In this document: piece after piece, positions 51,414-60,688 of the stretch | Numbering within the stretch: position 1 is the first letter of the stretch | Layout of the letters: each line of letters starts with the position of its first letter | Assembly: GCA_017983515.1 (NCBI GenBank) | Contig: JAGOBF010000002.1 | Location: 164,788 to 228,787 of the forward strand | DNA: 64,000 bases | From: Promineifilum sp. | GTDB taxonomy: Bacteria; Chloroflexota; Anaerolineae; Promineifilales; Promineifilaceae | Direction: 5' to 3' | The notes under the pieces: model-generated | What the model saw: the letters and a program-made list of their open reading frames with translations, nothing else | Told to the model about the DNA's origin: nothing | Databases searched by the model: none | Program-made: the position numbers and the translations under genes

Positions 51414-53396
51414 ATGGCTGACACCGGCGTACTTGCGCAAGCGTTCGGGTATCTCAATGATGTCCTGCAATCCATCATTGTCATCTTCGGCGCCGCCGTA
51501 GTCCTCTATAACATTCCCCGGCTCTCGCGTGGGATCGTACCGCGAGTTTTCGCCACGCTTATTTCCTTCGTCATTCTCGTCTATCTGGCCGAGCTGTTGG
51601 TCAGCCGGGCAGTGGCTGTTGAATCGGCCGAGTTCCTGCTGCGTCTGGGGTGGATCGGCATCGCTATGGTTCCGGCAGCTCAATTCCACTTGTCCGATAC
51701 GCTCCTGACGACCACGGGCAAACTGTCGCGCCGGCGGCATAGGTTGGTGATTCTGGGCTATCTGACGGGTATTGGATTTGCTCTGGTGGGTCTGTTTAGC
51801 GATTTTGTCGTCGGGCCGCCATCCCCAGAGGCGGCCGTGCCGCGCCTGACCAGCGGCCCATTCTTCCCTCTGTTGGCCGCTTATTTCTGGGGGGTGGCTT
51901 TCGCCAGTATTTACAACGTCTGGCGCGCGCGGCAACGATGCCTGACCACCACGACCCGCCGTCGCATGACGACAACCCTGTTTGCCTTTATGGCCGCACC
52001 GCTGGGTGTCTTTCCCTATACGCTGCTCTTTGGCGACCCCACGGCGGACATGCCCCTGTTTTTATGGCCAGTCCTGATCATTGGCAATTTTGCCGTAAGT
52101 CTTCTCTTTGCTGTGCTGACGTCGCAACTGGTCTACGTCGGCTCGGTTTCGCCCGACCGTATCGTGCGGGTGCGCCTCTACAAGTATATGGCTCGTGTCC
52201 CCTTGGCCGCGACCATCGTCTTGCTGGTTTTTGTGCTCGTCAATCGCGCGCCATTGCTCCTGGGCCTCCATCGCGAGGTGGTCTTGGGTTTTGCCGTCGT
52301 GGCGACGGTGATGATCGTGGAATGGATCATCCACCAGTACAAGAGTACGTTTGAGCGCGCTTTCCAGTTGGATGATGATCCGGACGTCAGGCGTATTCAG
52401 GCGCTCTCCGAGCGGCTTCTGACGACGAGCGATCTGAAACAATTCCTGGAAAGCGTGTTGGCCGCTACCTGTGAAGCGGTCAGGACGCCCACGGCCTTCG
52501 TCGCCGGGCTGACGCCTAACGGCCCGCAGCTTGAGGCCGTGGTGGGTCCTCTGGACGGCATGGCTAGCGTCGAACTGCAAAAGCTCTCGCTGCCGGTGCG
52601 CGGTCTCGACGACACGAGTGCGAACGGAGAAGACCCGGCCGACAATTTCTTTGTATGGGGCGACTACTGGATCCAACCTCTCTACAATGAACGTAGTGAC
52701 ATCTTGCTGGGGATTCTGGGCATGAAAGCGCGCGCGCCGGAGCCGGACTTGACGTCGGATGAACTGGAGATGTTGTCCCGCCTGCGAATTCAGGCCGCCT
52801 CCGCCCTGGAAGATCGCATCCTGCAGCAGGAAGTATTCGCCGCGGTAGAAGGTATTTTGCCGGGAATCATCGCCTTGCAAGAGAGACGCAGCGCGGCTAC
52901 GTTCGGCGGCCTGCCCGTACTGACGGCCTCGACAGCGATCGCGCACGAGGAGCTTCTGCAGGACCCCGAATTCGGCAACATGGTGCGCGAAGCCTTGACC
53001 CACTATTGGGGCGGCCCGAAACTGACCGAAAGCCCGCTGTTGCAATTGGAAGTCGTCCAGCGCGAGCTGGAAGACCACGACAATAATCCCGTCAGTGCTC
53101 TGCGGGCGATCCTGGCGGAGGCCATCGAACAGCAAAAGCCCGACGGCCAGCGCAGCCTGACAACGACCGAGTGGATTCTCTACAATATTCTCGATCTGAA
53201 ATTCGTCCAGGGCCGCCGCGTGAGGGATGTCGCCCGCCGTTTGGCGATGAGTGAATCGGATCTGTATCGCAAGCAACGGGTCGCCATCGAGAATGTGGCC
53301 CGGACAATCGCCACCATGGAGCGCGCCACCCTGGACGATAATGAGGCCATCCTTGAACCATCCGTCGCCATCGACAACTCCCTTATTCCCGGATAG
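51414..53396 (+). CDS. 7TM-GAF protein with C-terminal helix-turn-helix-like domain
   Basis: This is a 660-residue protein. The first ~300 residues hold about seven to eight membrane helices, like the 7TM sensor regions of some histidine kinases. Residues ~335-470 look like a GAF domain (RLLTTSDLKQFLESVLAAT, ILGMKARA). No kinase boxes follow. The last ~80 residues read TTTEWILYNILDLKFVQ, then VRDVARRLAMSESDLYRKQR, which resembles a sigma-4-like or winged HTH. It may be a membrane-tethered transcription regulator. It follows ftsH by 40 bp and overlaps lysA, so all three may be co-transcribed. Function is inferred only. Confidence 0.68.
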   Translation: MADTGVLAQAFGYLNDVLQSIIVIFGAAVVLYNIPRLSRGIVPRVFATLISFVILVYLAELLVSRAVAVESAEFLLRLGWIGIAMVPAAQFHLSDTLLTTTGKLSRRRHRLVILGYLTGIGFALVGLFSDFVVGPPSPEAAVPRLTSGPFFPLLAAYFWGVAFASIYNVWRARQRCLTTTTRRRMTTTLFAFMAAPLGVFPYTLLFGDPTADMPLFLWPVLIIGNFAVSLLFAVLTSQLVYVGSVSPDRIVRVRLYKYMARVPLAATIVLLVFVLVNRAPLLLGLHREVVLGFAVVATVMIVEWIIHQYKSTFERAFQLDDDPDVRRIQALSERLLTTSDLKQFLESVLAATCEAVRTPTAFVAGLTPNGPQLEAVVGPLDGMASVELQKLSLPVRGLDDTSANGEDPADNFFVWGDYWIQPLYNERSDILLGILGMKARAPEPDLTSDELEMLSRLRIQAASALEDRILQQEVFAAVEGILPGIIALQERRSAATFGGLPVLTASTAIAHEELLQDPEFGNMVREALTHYWGGPKLTESPLLQLEVVQRELEDHDNNPVSALRAILAEAIEQQKPDGQRSLTTTEWILYNILDLKFVQGRRVRDVARRLAMSESDLYRKQRVAIENVARTIATMERATLDDNEAILEPSVAIDNSLIPG

Positions 53397-54639
53397 CACG
53401 CCGTTTGCCTATGACAAGGGCGAGCTTTATTGTGAGGCCGTTCCGCTGACCGAGATTGCCACAACGGTGGGAACGCCGTTTTACGTCTATAGTCAGGCAG
53501 AGATGCTGGAGCGCGCGCGAGCGTTGACCGAGGCGGCCGGGAGGGTCACCAACGGCCGCGCCCTGGTTTGCTATGCGGTGAAGGCCAACGCCAATCCTGT
53601 TTTGCTGCGCATGTTGGTCGCGGCCGGGCTGGGAACCGATGTGACCAGCGGAGGGGAGATGTTTTTGGCCTGTCATGCGGGTGTGGCTCCCGGCAAGGTC
53701 ATTTTCTCCGGGGTCGGCAAGCAGGCAGCCGAGATCGCCGAGGCCATCACCCTGAGGATTCGCGCCATTCATGTGGAATCGGAAATGGAGCTGGCCGCCG
53801 TCGCCGAGGAGGCCGAGCGGCTGGGCATCATCGCGCCCGTGGGGGTTCGCGTCAACCCCAATATCAGCGCCGCCACCCATCCCTATATCAGCACCGGACT
53901 GCACGGCCACAAGTTCGGCGTGCCGCGAGAGCGCGCCGTGGCTATGCTCCATTTCGCCGCTTCCCATCCCTGGCTAAAGCCTGTGGGCCTGGCCGCGCAC
54001 ATCGGTTCGCAGATCACCGAACTGGATCCGTTCGTCCAGTCGGTAAGGTTCCTGGTCGAGTTGGCGGACGAGATGAAGGGCGCGGGCGTTTCTCTGGAAT
54101 ATATAGATGCCGGGGGCGGCCTGGGCATCGATTATGAGCAAGCGGCGCCCGATGCCGCTGAATGGGTTGGCACGATTGGATCGATCATCTCGGGCGCAGG
54201 CTATGGTTTGGTCATCGAACCCGGCCGCTCGATCATCGGCCGCGCCGGGGCACTGGTGACGCGCGTGGTCTACACCAAGGAACAGGGCACGAAACGCTTC
54301 ATCATTACCGATGCGGGGATGACCGATCTCATCCGGCCGACGCTGTATCAGGCCTATCATCCCGTTGCTCCGGTGGTCGAAACCACGGCGTTGCCGGAGA
54401 CGGTGGATATAGTCGGGCCGATTTGCGAGACGAGTGACTTCCTGGCGCGGGATCGTTCCTTGCCGCCGGCGGGCAAGGGCGACTTGCTGGCCGTATTACA
54501 CGCCGGAGCCTATGGCTATGCCATGAGTTCCAATTACAACGGCCGTCTGCGCCCGGCCGAAGTGCTGGTCGAGGGCGATGCCTTTCGGATCATTCGTCGC
54601 CGGCAAACTTATGAGGCGCTATTGGCGGGCACGGAATAG
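53341..54639 (+). CDS. lysA: Diaminopimelate decarboxylase
   Basis: This is a PLP enzyme of the alanine-racemase fold that makes lysine from meso-diaminopimelate. The PLP lysine is in ALVCYAVKANANP. Other blocks are GLGTDVTSGGEMFLA, HIGSQITELDPF, GGGLGIDY, EPGRSIIGRAG, the active-site Cys in GPICETSDFLA and HAGAYGYAMSSNYNGR. It has 432 residues if ATG 53341 is used, overlapping the upstream gene by 56 bases; TTG 53353 is another option. The overlap suggests translational linkage to the GAF-HTH gene. Confidence 0.93.
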   Translation: MRPSLNHPSPSTTPLFPDSTPFAYDKGELYCEAVPLTEIATTVGTPFYVYSQAEMLERARALTEAAGRVTNGRALVCYAVKANANPVLLRMLVAAGLGTDVTSGGEMFLACHAGVAPGKVIFSGVGKQAAEIAEAITLRIRAIHVESEMELAAVAEEAERLGIIAPVGVRVNPNISAATHPYISTGLHGHKFGVPRERAVAMLHFAASHPWLKPVGLAAHIGSQITELDPFVQSVRFLVELADEMKGAGVSLEYIDAGGGLGIDYEQAAPDAAEWVGTIGSIISGAGYGLVIEPGRSIIGRAGALVTRVVYTKEQGTKRFIITDAGMTDLIRPTLYQAYHPVAPVVETTALPETVDIVGPICETSDFLARDRSLPPAGKGDLLAVLHAGAYGYAMSSNYNGRLRPAEVLVEGDAFRIIRRRQTYEALLAGTE

Positions 54640-54657
54640 GGGCGCCTGCCCCGATGC

Positions 54658-54987
54658 CTATGGCAAGCAAGCGTTGTACAAGTAATCCCAGGTATAGATG
54701 CCGGAATCATGGCCGTCGCTCCACACGAACTGGACAGCATAGCTGCCGACGGGCGTGGCTTTGTCCAGATTGAGCGCGAGGTCGACGGTCTTCTCCAACA
54801 ACAGCTTGTCGGCCGGGCGTCCCATGTTGTCGTGGCCGCCCTGGCATTGGACGCAGGGGCACACAGCCCGTAGCCCGGCAAAGGAGTAATGGCATTCGCG
54901 GCCGTCGTTCCAATTAATAGTGAGCAGGCGCTGCTCCCGATCGGCTGTCACGTTGACGGGTCGTACCTTGTTCTTTAGTGGGATCAT
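54658..54987 (-). CDS. DUF971 domain protein
   Basis: This is a 109-residue stand-alone DUF971 (gamma-butyrobetaine hydroxylase N-terminal-like) domain. It has the typical LTINWNDGRECHYSFAGLRA, the Cys motif CPCVQCQGG and the closing blocks WSDGHDSGIYTWDYL. Related domains occur alone or fused to Mrp/ApbC iron-sulphur proteins; a metal or cluster role is suspected but unproved. It starts three bases after the valS stop and is almost certainly in the valS transcript. Its 3' end faces lysA with an 18-bp gap. Confidence 0.88.
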   Translation of the reverse strand: MIPLKNKVRPVNVTADREQRLLTINWNDGRECHYSFAGLRAVCPCVQCQGGHDNMGRPADKLLLEKTVDLALNLDKATPVGSYAVQFVWSDGHDSGIYTWDYLYNACLP

Positions 54988-54990
54988 AGA

Positions 54991-57669
54991 TTAATTTCCA
55001 TTTAGCGATGTCAGTCGCTCGCGAATCTCGCGCCGTCCGGCTTCCAGCCCGGCCAGCTTCTCCCGTTCTTTGCGGACGACCGCCTCAGGCGCTTTACCGG
55101 CAAACGGGCCGGCCAGCAACGTCGTCAGGCGCTCGATCTGGCCGCTCAGTTCGGCGTTTTCCTTCTCCAGGCGCGCCCGTTCGGCATCCAAATCCACCAG
55201 TCCAGCCATCGGCAAGTAGCAGGTGATCGCTCCCAGGGCCAGCGTGATGGCCTGCGCCGGCGGGTCGATGGTGGGGGCGATGGTCAGTTGGTCGTCGTCG
55301 AGCCGCGCCAGGGCCGCCACCAGCGGCCGCTGCGATTGCAGCAAATCGAACTTTTCACCGGCGGCGATTAGGGCGGCGATATGACGGCCGGGTTCCACGC
55401 CCTGTTCCGACCGCGCATTGCGAATACGCCGGATTAGGTCGCGCAGCAACTCCACATCGGCTGCGGCTTGGGCATGATTCAGGATCGGCCGCGGCCAGTC
55501 AGCGATGATCAACGCCTCGGCCCAGCCTTCAGACGGGCCAAGGCCCTGACCCGACGCCAGCGCCGTGGATCGCAGTTGTTGCCATATCTCTTCGGTCACG
55601 AAGGGAATGAACGGGTGCAGCAGTCGCAGGCTGTGATCGAGGACGGTGGTCAACACGTGGAGCGTCGTCCACGCCGCTGCGCCACCCGCGTTCAACTGTA
55701 CTTTAGCGATCTCCACATACCAATCGGCGAAGTCATTCCACAAGAAGTCATAAATTTGCCGGCCGGCCTCGCCGAACAGATAGCCGTCCATCAGCCGGTC
55801 GGTAGTATCGATCAACTCCGCGAGTCGGGTGAGTATCCAGCGATCGGCCGGGCTAAACGCCGCGGCCATGTCCTGCGGTCGATCTTGTTCGCGAACCCTC
55901 TCATAGTTGCGAATGATGAAGCGGGCCACATTCCAGATCTTGTTGCCGAAATTGCGGTTGCTCTCCACCCGTTCCAGGGACAGGTTGAGGTCATTGCCGG
56001 GTGAGCCGGCCGTGAGCAGCGTGAAGCGCAGCGCGTCCGCCCCGAATTCCTGGATGACGTCCAGCGGATCGGTCACATTGCCGATGGACTTGCTCATCTT
56101 GCGGCCCAGCTCATCGCGAACGAGACCGTGCAGGTACACGGTATGGAAAGGGATGTCGTTCGTGAACAGCGCCCCGGCCATGACCATGCGGGCCACCCAG
56201 AAGAAGAGGATATCATAGCCGGTCTCCATGACATCGGTCGGATAGAAGCGGGCAAGATCGGCCGTTTGCTCCGGCCAGCCAAGTGTCGAGAACGGCCACA
56301 AGGCGCTGCTGAACCACGTGTCGAGCACGTCCGGGTCCTGGGTGATGTCCGCCTGGCCGCATCTTTCGCAAGCCGTCGGATCCGTCGCCGCCACCGTCTG
56401 ATGGCCGCAGGCGGCGCACGTCCACACCGGAATGCGATGGCCCCACCATAGTTGGCGGCTTATGCACCAGGGATGGATATTGGTCAGCCAATTGTCCCAG
56501 GTCTTGACGAAGTGGCTGGGGATGATAGTGATCCGGCCGCTATGGACGGCGGCGAGGGCCATTTCAGCCTGGGGTTTGGTGTTCACAAACCACTGCTTGC
56601 TGATCAACGGTTCGATGATCTCGCCGCCGCGCTGGCTGCGGGGGACGTTGAGCGTGTATGGCTCGGTCTTGATCGTCAGGCCGGCGGCCTCCATGTCGGC
56701 CCACAGGCGCGCGCGCGCCTCGAAGCGTTCCAGTCCGGCATAGGGGCCGGCCGCTTCGGCCATCGTCGCGTCCTTGTTCATGACGGAGATGATCGCCAGG
56801 TTGTGGCGGCGGCCGATCTCGAAGTCATTGAGGTCGTGGCCGGGCGTTATTTTCAGCGCGCCCGTGCCAAAGGCCATCTCCACGTACGAATCGGCGATGA
56901 TGGGAATTTCGCGGTTCAGGACGGGCACTAGCGCTGTACGGCCCACGTAGTCGGTGAAACGGGCGTCGTTGGGATGGACGGCCACGGCCGTGTCGCCCAA
57001 AATGGTCTCCGGCCGCGTGGTGGCCACCGGCAGATAGCCGCCGCCCGCCACCGGGTACTTGAAATAGTAGAGCAAGCCCTGCTCCTGACTATATTCCACT
57101 TCAAGGTCGGAGACGGCCGTTTGCAGGCCGGGCGACCAGTTGACCAGATATTCATCCTGATAAATGAGGCCCAGACGATAGAGACGGACAAACGCCTCAC
57201 GCACAGCGGCCGACAGGCCGTCATCGAAGGTGAAGCGTTCGCGATCCCAGTCACACGACGCGCCCAAGCGGCGCAACTGACCGGTGATGTAGCTGCCGTA
57301 CTTCTCCTTCCAGGCCCAGGTGCGACGCAGAAACGCCTCGCGGCCGATTTCCGCCCGCGAGGTGCCTTCTTCGCGCAATAGTTTTTCGACCTGCAACTGT
57401 GTGGCGATGCCGGCATGATCGACGCCCGGCACCCAGAGCGCGGCCCGCCCTTGCATACGCGCGCGGCGGATCATCAGGTCTTCAAGGGCGACGAACATGA
57501 CGTGCCCCATGTGTAACTCGCCCGTCACGTTCGGCGGGGGAATGGAGATGACGAAGGGCGTGGCATCGGCCGGTCGCGCCTCGGGCTTAAACCAGCCGTT
57601 CTCCTCCCACCATTGGTATAGTCGCTCCTCGGTCCCGTGAAAGTCGTAGGCTTTGGGCATCTCAGTCAT
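54991..57669 (-). CDS. valS: Valyl-tRNA synthetase
   Basis: This 892-residue class I synthetase charges tRNA-Val and edits threonine. It has HIGH as HMGH in PNVTGELHMGHVMF, KMSKS in GRKMSKSIGNVTDP, the CP1 editing domain between them (TTRPETILGDTAVAVHP) and the C-terminal coiled-coil arm (about residues 825-890) typical of ValRS. A Cys pair set, CAACGH...CERCGQ, sits in the insertion near residue 430 and can bind zinc. AGAGGT precedes ATG 57669. Expression is controlled by a T-box leader that reads Val codon GUC. Confidence 0.97.
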   Translation of the reverse strand: MTEMPKAYDFHGTEERLYQWWEENGWFKPEARPADATPFVISIPPPNVTGELHMGHVMFVALEDLMIRRARMQGRAALWVPGVDHAGIATQLQVEKLLREEGTSRAEIGREAFLRRTWAWKEKYGSYITGQLRRLGASCDWDRERFTFDDGLSAAVREAFVRLYRLGLIYQDEYLVNWSPGLQTAVSDLEVEYSQEQGLLYYFKYPVAGGGYLPVATTRPETILGDTAVAVHPNDARFTDYVGRTALVPVLNREIPIIADSYVEMAFGTGALKITPGHDLNDFEIGRRHNLAIISVMNKDATMAEAAGPYAGLERFEARARLWADMEAAGLTIKTEPYTLNVPRSQRGGEIIEPLISKQWFVNTKPQAEMALAAVHSGRITIIPSHFVKTWDNWLTNIHPWCISRQLWWGHRIPVWTCAACGHQTVAATDPTACERCGQADITQDPDVLDTWFSSALWPFSTLGWPEQTADLARFYPTDVMETGYDILFFWVARMVMAGALFTNDIPFHTVYLHGLVRDELGRKMSKSIGNVTDPLDVIQEFGADALRFTLLTAGSPGNDLNLSLERVESNRNFGNKIWNVARFIIRNYERVREQDRPQDMAAAFSPADRWILTRLAELIDTTDRLMDGYLFGEAGRQIYDFLWNDFADWYVEIAKVQLNAGGAAAWTTLHVLTTVLDHSLRLLHPFIPFVTEEIWQQLRSTALASGQGLGPSEGWAEALIIADWPRPILNHAQAAADVELLRDLIRRIRNARSEQGVEPGRHIAALIAAGEKFDLLQSQRPLVAALARLDDDQLTIAPTIDPPAQAITLALGAITCYLPMAGLVDLDAERARLEKENAELSGQIERLTTLLAGPFAGKAPEAVVRKEREKLAGLEAGRREIRERLTSLNGN

Positions 57670-57746
57670 GTTCTACCTCTTGGTGTGTCATTGCAGCTTG
57701 GCAGGTAGGTCTCCGAGCCATCCGACAGCTGCCGAACCATCCTGAC

Positions 57747-58007
57747 AAAATCAAAAGCGCTCTCGCCAATCAAGGACGAGAGCGCTTAGCTCACGCGGTA
57801 CCACCTTGCTTCCGGGCCACTTGGACCGGCGCTCGTTGCAGCGCTAACGGGCTGACCCGCTGTTGCCTACTTGTTTTCGGCGACAGGACTCCCGGGCGAC
57901 TTCGGCACACTTGCTACGGTAGAGGCTTTCAGCCAATGACCTCTACTCTCTGGGCGGGCAGGAAAGTGCCTACTACTCCCGTTCACAGTCGATACGTCAT
58001 TTAATTA
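57747..58007 (-). ncRNA. T-box riboswitch, Val (GUC specifier)
   Basis: All parts are visible on the minus strand. Stem I base is CGGG (57981-57978) with CCCG (57896-57893), and its AGTAGTA bulge is at 57977-57971. The specifier is GTC at 57900-57898, just before CCCG. The distal AGAGAG/GGCTGAAAG block lies at about 57950-57925. The T-box AAGGTGGTACCGCG is at 57807-57794; its TGGT matches the ACCA end of tRNA-Val. The terminator is a perfect 11-bp stem AAGCGCTCTCG/CGAGAGCGCTT (57787-57755) with TTTTGATTTT. Uncharged tRNA-Val(GAC) should favour read-through into valS. Confidence 0.96.
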
Positions 58008-58013
58008 ATGGGC

Positions 58014-58042
58014 AGTATAACAAGGTCAGGAATGCACGTCAA
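58014..58042 (-). promoter_or_regulatory. valS promoter TTGACG-N17-TATACT
   Basis: On the minus strand the -35 is at 58042-58037 and the -10 at 58019-58014, with an ideal 17-bp spacer. The predicted start near 58007 begins the T-box leader. It lies in the 257-bp gap between valS and the cyclophilin gene. Confidence 0.82.
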
Positions 58043-58049
58043 TAGCCGC

Positions 58050-58793
58050 CTAATTTTCCAAGATGACGATTTCGCTGATCGTGTCCCCCGGTTCGGTGGC
58101 TGTTTGCGGATCGCGAAGGGTAATATCGCTCAACACGTCGTCCCCTTCGACCAGTTCGCCAAATATCGTGTGTGCCCCATCCAGGCGGGTCACGGGCGCG
58201 AACGTGACGAAGAACTGGCTGCCGTTTGTGCCCGGGCCGGCATTGGCCATCGCCAGCAGGCCGCGCCGGTCGAAAGACAAGCCGTTGTCGGTCTCGTCAG
58301 CAAAGAAGTAACCCGGGCCGCCGCTGCCAGTTCCAGACGGGTCGCCGCCCTGGGCCATGAAATCTGACAGGACGCGATGGAATGTCGTGCCGTCGTAATA
58401 ACCCTGATTGGCCAAGAAGACGAAGTTGTTGACCGTCAGCGGGGCTTCATCGTCGAACAGGTTGAAAACCATCTCGCCGCCGCCGGCCATGCGTATAACC
58501 GCCTGATAATCTTTGGCCGTGTCGATGGTCATCTCCGGCGCGGCTTGGTAATAGTTAATCCGTTCGGCCGGATCGATTGCCGTCAACGGCCGGTCGCTGG
58601 CGGCCGCCGTGACGCCGGCCGTGGTCTCGTTGTCGCCGCCACGATTTAGAAAGCTCACCAGGATGACCAGGGCCAACAACCCGACGATCACCCCGCCGAT
58701 GATCAGGTTGCGCTGTTTCTCCTTCTGGCGGCGCAGTTCCTCCTGTTTACGCCGTTCGGAGACAGATGGTGCTCGATTAGGATTTTTCGACAT
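58050..58793 (-). CDS. Membrane-anchored cyclophilin-type peptidyl-prolyl isomerase
   Basis: This 247-residue protein has a charged N-terminus (about residues 1-28), one membrane helix (about 29-49), a short linker and a cyclophilin domain (about 85-247). Active-site blocks are FHRVLSDFMAQGGDP (Arg), GLLAMANAGPGTNGSQFFVTFAP and LDGAHTIFGELVEG. The usual drug-contacting Trp is His in this last block. It probably assists folding outside the membrane. AGAGGAG lies nine bases before the ATG. It follows the cytochrome gene by 35 bp. Confidence 0.92.
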   Translation of the reverse strand: MSKNPNRAPSVSERRKQEELRRQKEKQRNLIIGGVIVGLLALVILVSFLNRGGDNETTAGVTAAASDRPLTAIDPAERINYYQAAPEMTIDTAKDYQAVIRMAGGGEMVFNLFDDEAPLTVNNFVFLANQGYYDGTTFHRVLSDFMAQGGDPSGTGSGGPGYFFADETDNGLSFDRRGLLAMANAGPGTNGSQFFVTFAPVTRLDGAHTIFGELVEGDDVLSDITLRDPQTATEPGDTISEIVILEN

Positions 58794-58828
58794 GGATTCA
58801 TGCTCCTCTTTAGAGATAGGTGATAACG

Positions 58829-60688
58829 TTAGGGTCGTTGGCTCAAGGGCAGGTAACTCTGGATGGGCGCCGGGAACTCCGCCCGGGCGACGATCTCCGG
58901 TGGGCTTTTGCTGTCTTCCCAGATTGCGCGCAACGTCGCGCCATCCGCGCCGCCCAAATCACTCAGAAACTCGATATACTCACCGGATGACAGTTGATAA
59001 TAGAGAGTAGCCACGATGTGGCTTGTCGCGCCCGGCACGACGTACGTGGTATCGTCCCAGAACTGCCCGTCCTCGTAATCCGTGCCCACAGGTCTCATTC
59101 CCGGCCGGTCGAAGGCGGCCACCGTGTAGCCGCGCGGCGGTATGCGGTTGTCCTTGATGGTCGTGTTGTTGAGGGCAAAATGGAACGTGGGCCCGGCATC
59201 GAGGCCGGCGAACGCGGCCATTTCCGGCGTCAGCCCTTGCTTCACTTCGTAAACCTTGATGGAACCGTCTTCGGTCAACACGCCGGTCGCCGGGTCGTAG
59301 GCGCCCGATTCAAACAGCAACGCCCCGGAAGCATTATAAGCCTTCAGATTGATCCACATGCGCCGCCCTTCGGGATAGCCGGTGGGTAGCTTGTGTCCCG
59401 TCTCGTTTATGACCCGCACAGTGACGATCTTTTGTCCGGCGTCCTCCTCTACACTCAGGTTCAACGTTGCCGCACGCCGCAGCATGATTTGCGCTTGGAC
59501 GGCGGTTTGATCGAGCGCTGATGCGTCGGCCGGGTTGCTCAGCCGCCAGCGTGAGTCTTGCAGTATCTTCGGCACCCATGAGTTGCCCCCGACGAAGATG
59601 TGCGCCGGTAGGCAGCCGGTCGTGGCGCAATCGCGATAGGTAGGATTGAACGTCGTTTCGGCCGCTACGCCCACGGTGCGCACCATATGGCAGTCCTGAC
59701 AGGATTCGACGATACCATCGGGCTTGGCCCCGGCGAATTGCGGCGCATAGACGCCGCGGGCAGCGTAGTCGCTGTGCAACCACTCTTCGTAAGTTCGCTC
59801 GACCGGGAACAGCTCATCCTTACCGAATGAACCGGCCGGGCTGTGCAAATCATTGGGCCAGTATTGCGGCTCGCCGCCGCCCGGCGGGTTCTCGTTCCAA
59901 CTCAGCAGCGGGTTATCGACGTTGTGGCAACTGCCGCACAGGCGCGAGGCGGCCAGCGCGTCGTCCTGGCCTTGGAACCGGGCTTGCCTGGCCTTATGGT
60001 AATTAAAATTGTCGTCCAGAGCGAACGGCCCGCGCCGGTTGTCTTCCGGGTCGAGGATGAGCATGGCTGTAGCAAAGTGGCCGGTGGGGGGCGGCGATAC
60101 GAGCGCGGCGCGAATCCCCGCGTCCAGTTGCGCGACCTGATCGGCTGCGCCGGGCACGGGATCCACCATGCGGTGGCAGACGGTGCAGGCTACCCCGGCA
60201 CTGATGTCGGCCGGGGTCAGATCGCCACCGTCCAACGCGCCGGCGCGTGCCGCGTACCAGGCCTTTGGCGCGTGACAGCGCAGACAATACTCACCGGCAT
60301 CGGCGGCGTCATTCTTGGCCACGGCAAACGCGGCCCAGAAGACCGGGTCGCGCCCGGCCTGGCCCATCATGCTGCCGCGCCAGGCTTTGAAGATCGGGTC
60401 GGTGTGGCAGCCGTCGCACGTGTCCACCGTGATGGGGTCGGTCAGGCCGCCCGACTGGGTACCCGGCAGAAAGAAGTCTTCTCGGTTGGTCGCCAGCGGC
60501 AGGTTGTCCGCACGTTGCTGGCCGGGCGACTCAATACCGGGGTCATCGTCTTCCCCGGCCAGGGCGCGGCCGATACCCGCAGCCATCAGCAAGACGCCGG
60601 CAACTATGCAGGCCCATAAGAACAGATTGACTCTCCGTTGATGATGGGCAGATATCGCAGTGACAGCTCGATGTCGGTTCGAGTTCAT
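58829..60688 (-). CDS. Membrane-anchored multiheme cytochrome c
   Basis: This is a 619-residue exported protein. One N-terminal membrane helix (about residues 20-45) is followed by five CxxCH haem sites: CDGCH, CLRCH, CTVCH, CGSCH and CQDCH. A sixth Cys pair, DCATTGCLPAH, has the wrong spacing for a normal haem. The C-terminal half is beta-rich and contains NETGHKLPTGYPEGRRMW, a block common in C554/hydroxylamine-oxidoreductase-related cytochromes. It ends SYLPLSQRP. It probably carries electrons outside the membrane; its partners are unknown. ATG 60688 overlaps the stop of the WecA-like gene as ATGA and has GGAGAG upstream. Confidence 0.87.
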   Translation of the reverse strand: MNSNRHRAVTAISAHHQRRVNLFLWACIVAGVLLMAAGIGRALAGEDDDPGIESPGQQRADNLPLATNREDFFLPGTQSGGLTDPITVDTCDGCHTDPIFKAWRGSMMGQAGRDPVFWAAFAVAKNDAADAGEYCLRCHAPKAWYAARAGALDGGDLTPADISAGVACTVCHRMVDPVPGAADQVAQLDAGIRAALVSPPPTGHFATAMLILDPEDNRRGPFALDDNFNYHKARQARFQGQDDALAASRLCGSCHNVDNPLLSWNENPPGGGEPQYWPNDLHSPAGSFGKDELFPVERTYEEWLHSDYAARGVYAPQFAGAKPDGIVESCQDCHMVRTVGVAAETTFNPTYRDCATTGCLPAHIFVGGNSWVPKILQDSRWRLSNPADASALDQTAVQAQIMLRRAATLNLSVEEDAGQKIVTVRVINETGHKLPTGYPEGRRMWINLKAYNASGALLFESGAYDPATGVLTEDGSIKVYEVKQGLTPEMAAFAGLDAGPTFHFALNNTTIKDNRIPPRGYTVAAFDRPGMRPVGTDYEDGQFWDDTTYVVPGATSHIVATLYYQLSSGEYIEFLSDLGGADGATLRAIWEDSKSPPEIVARAEFPAPIQSYLPLSQRP

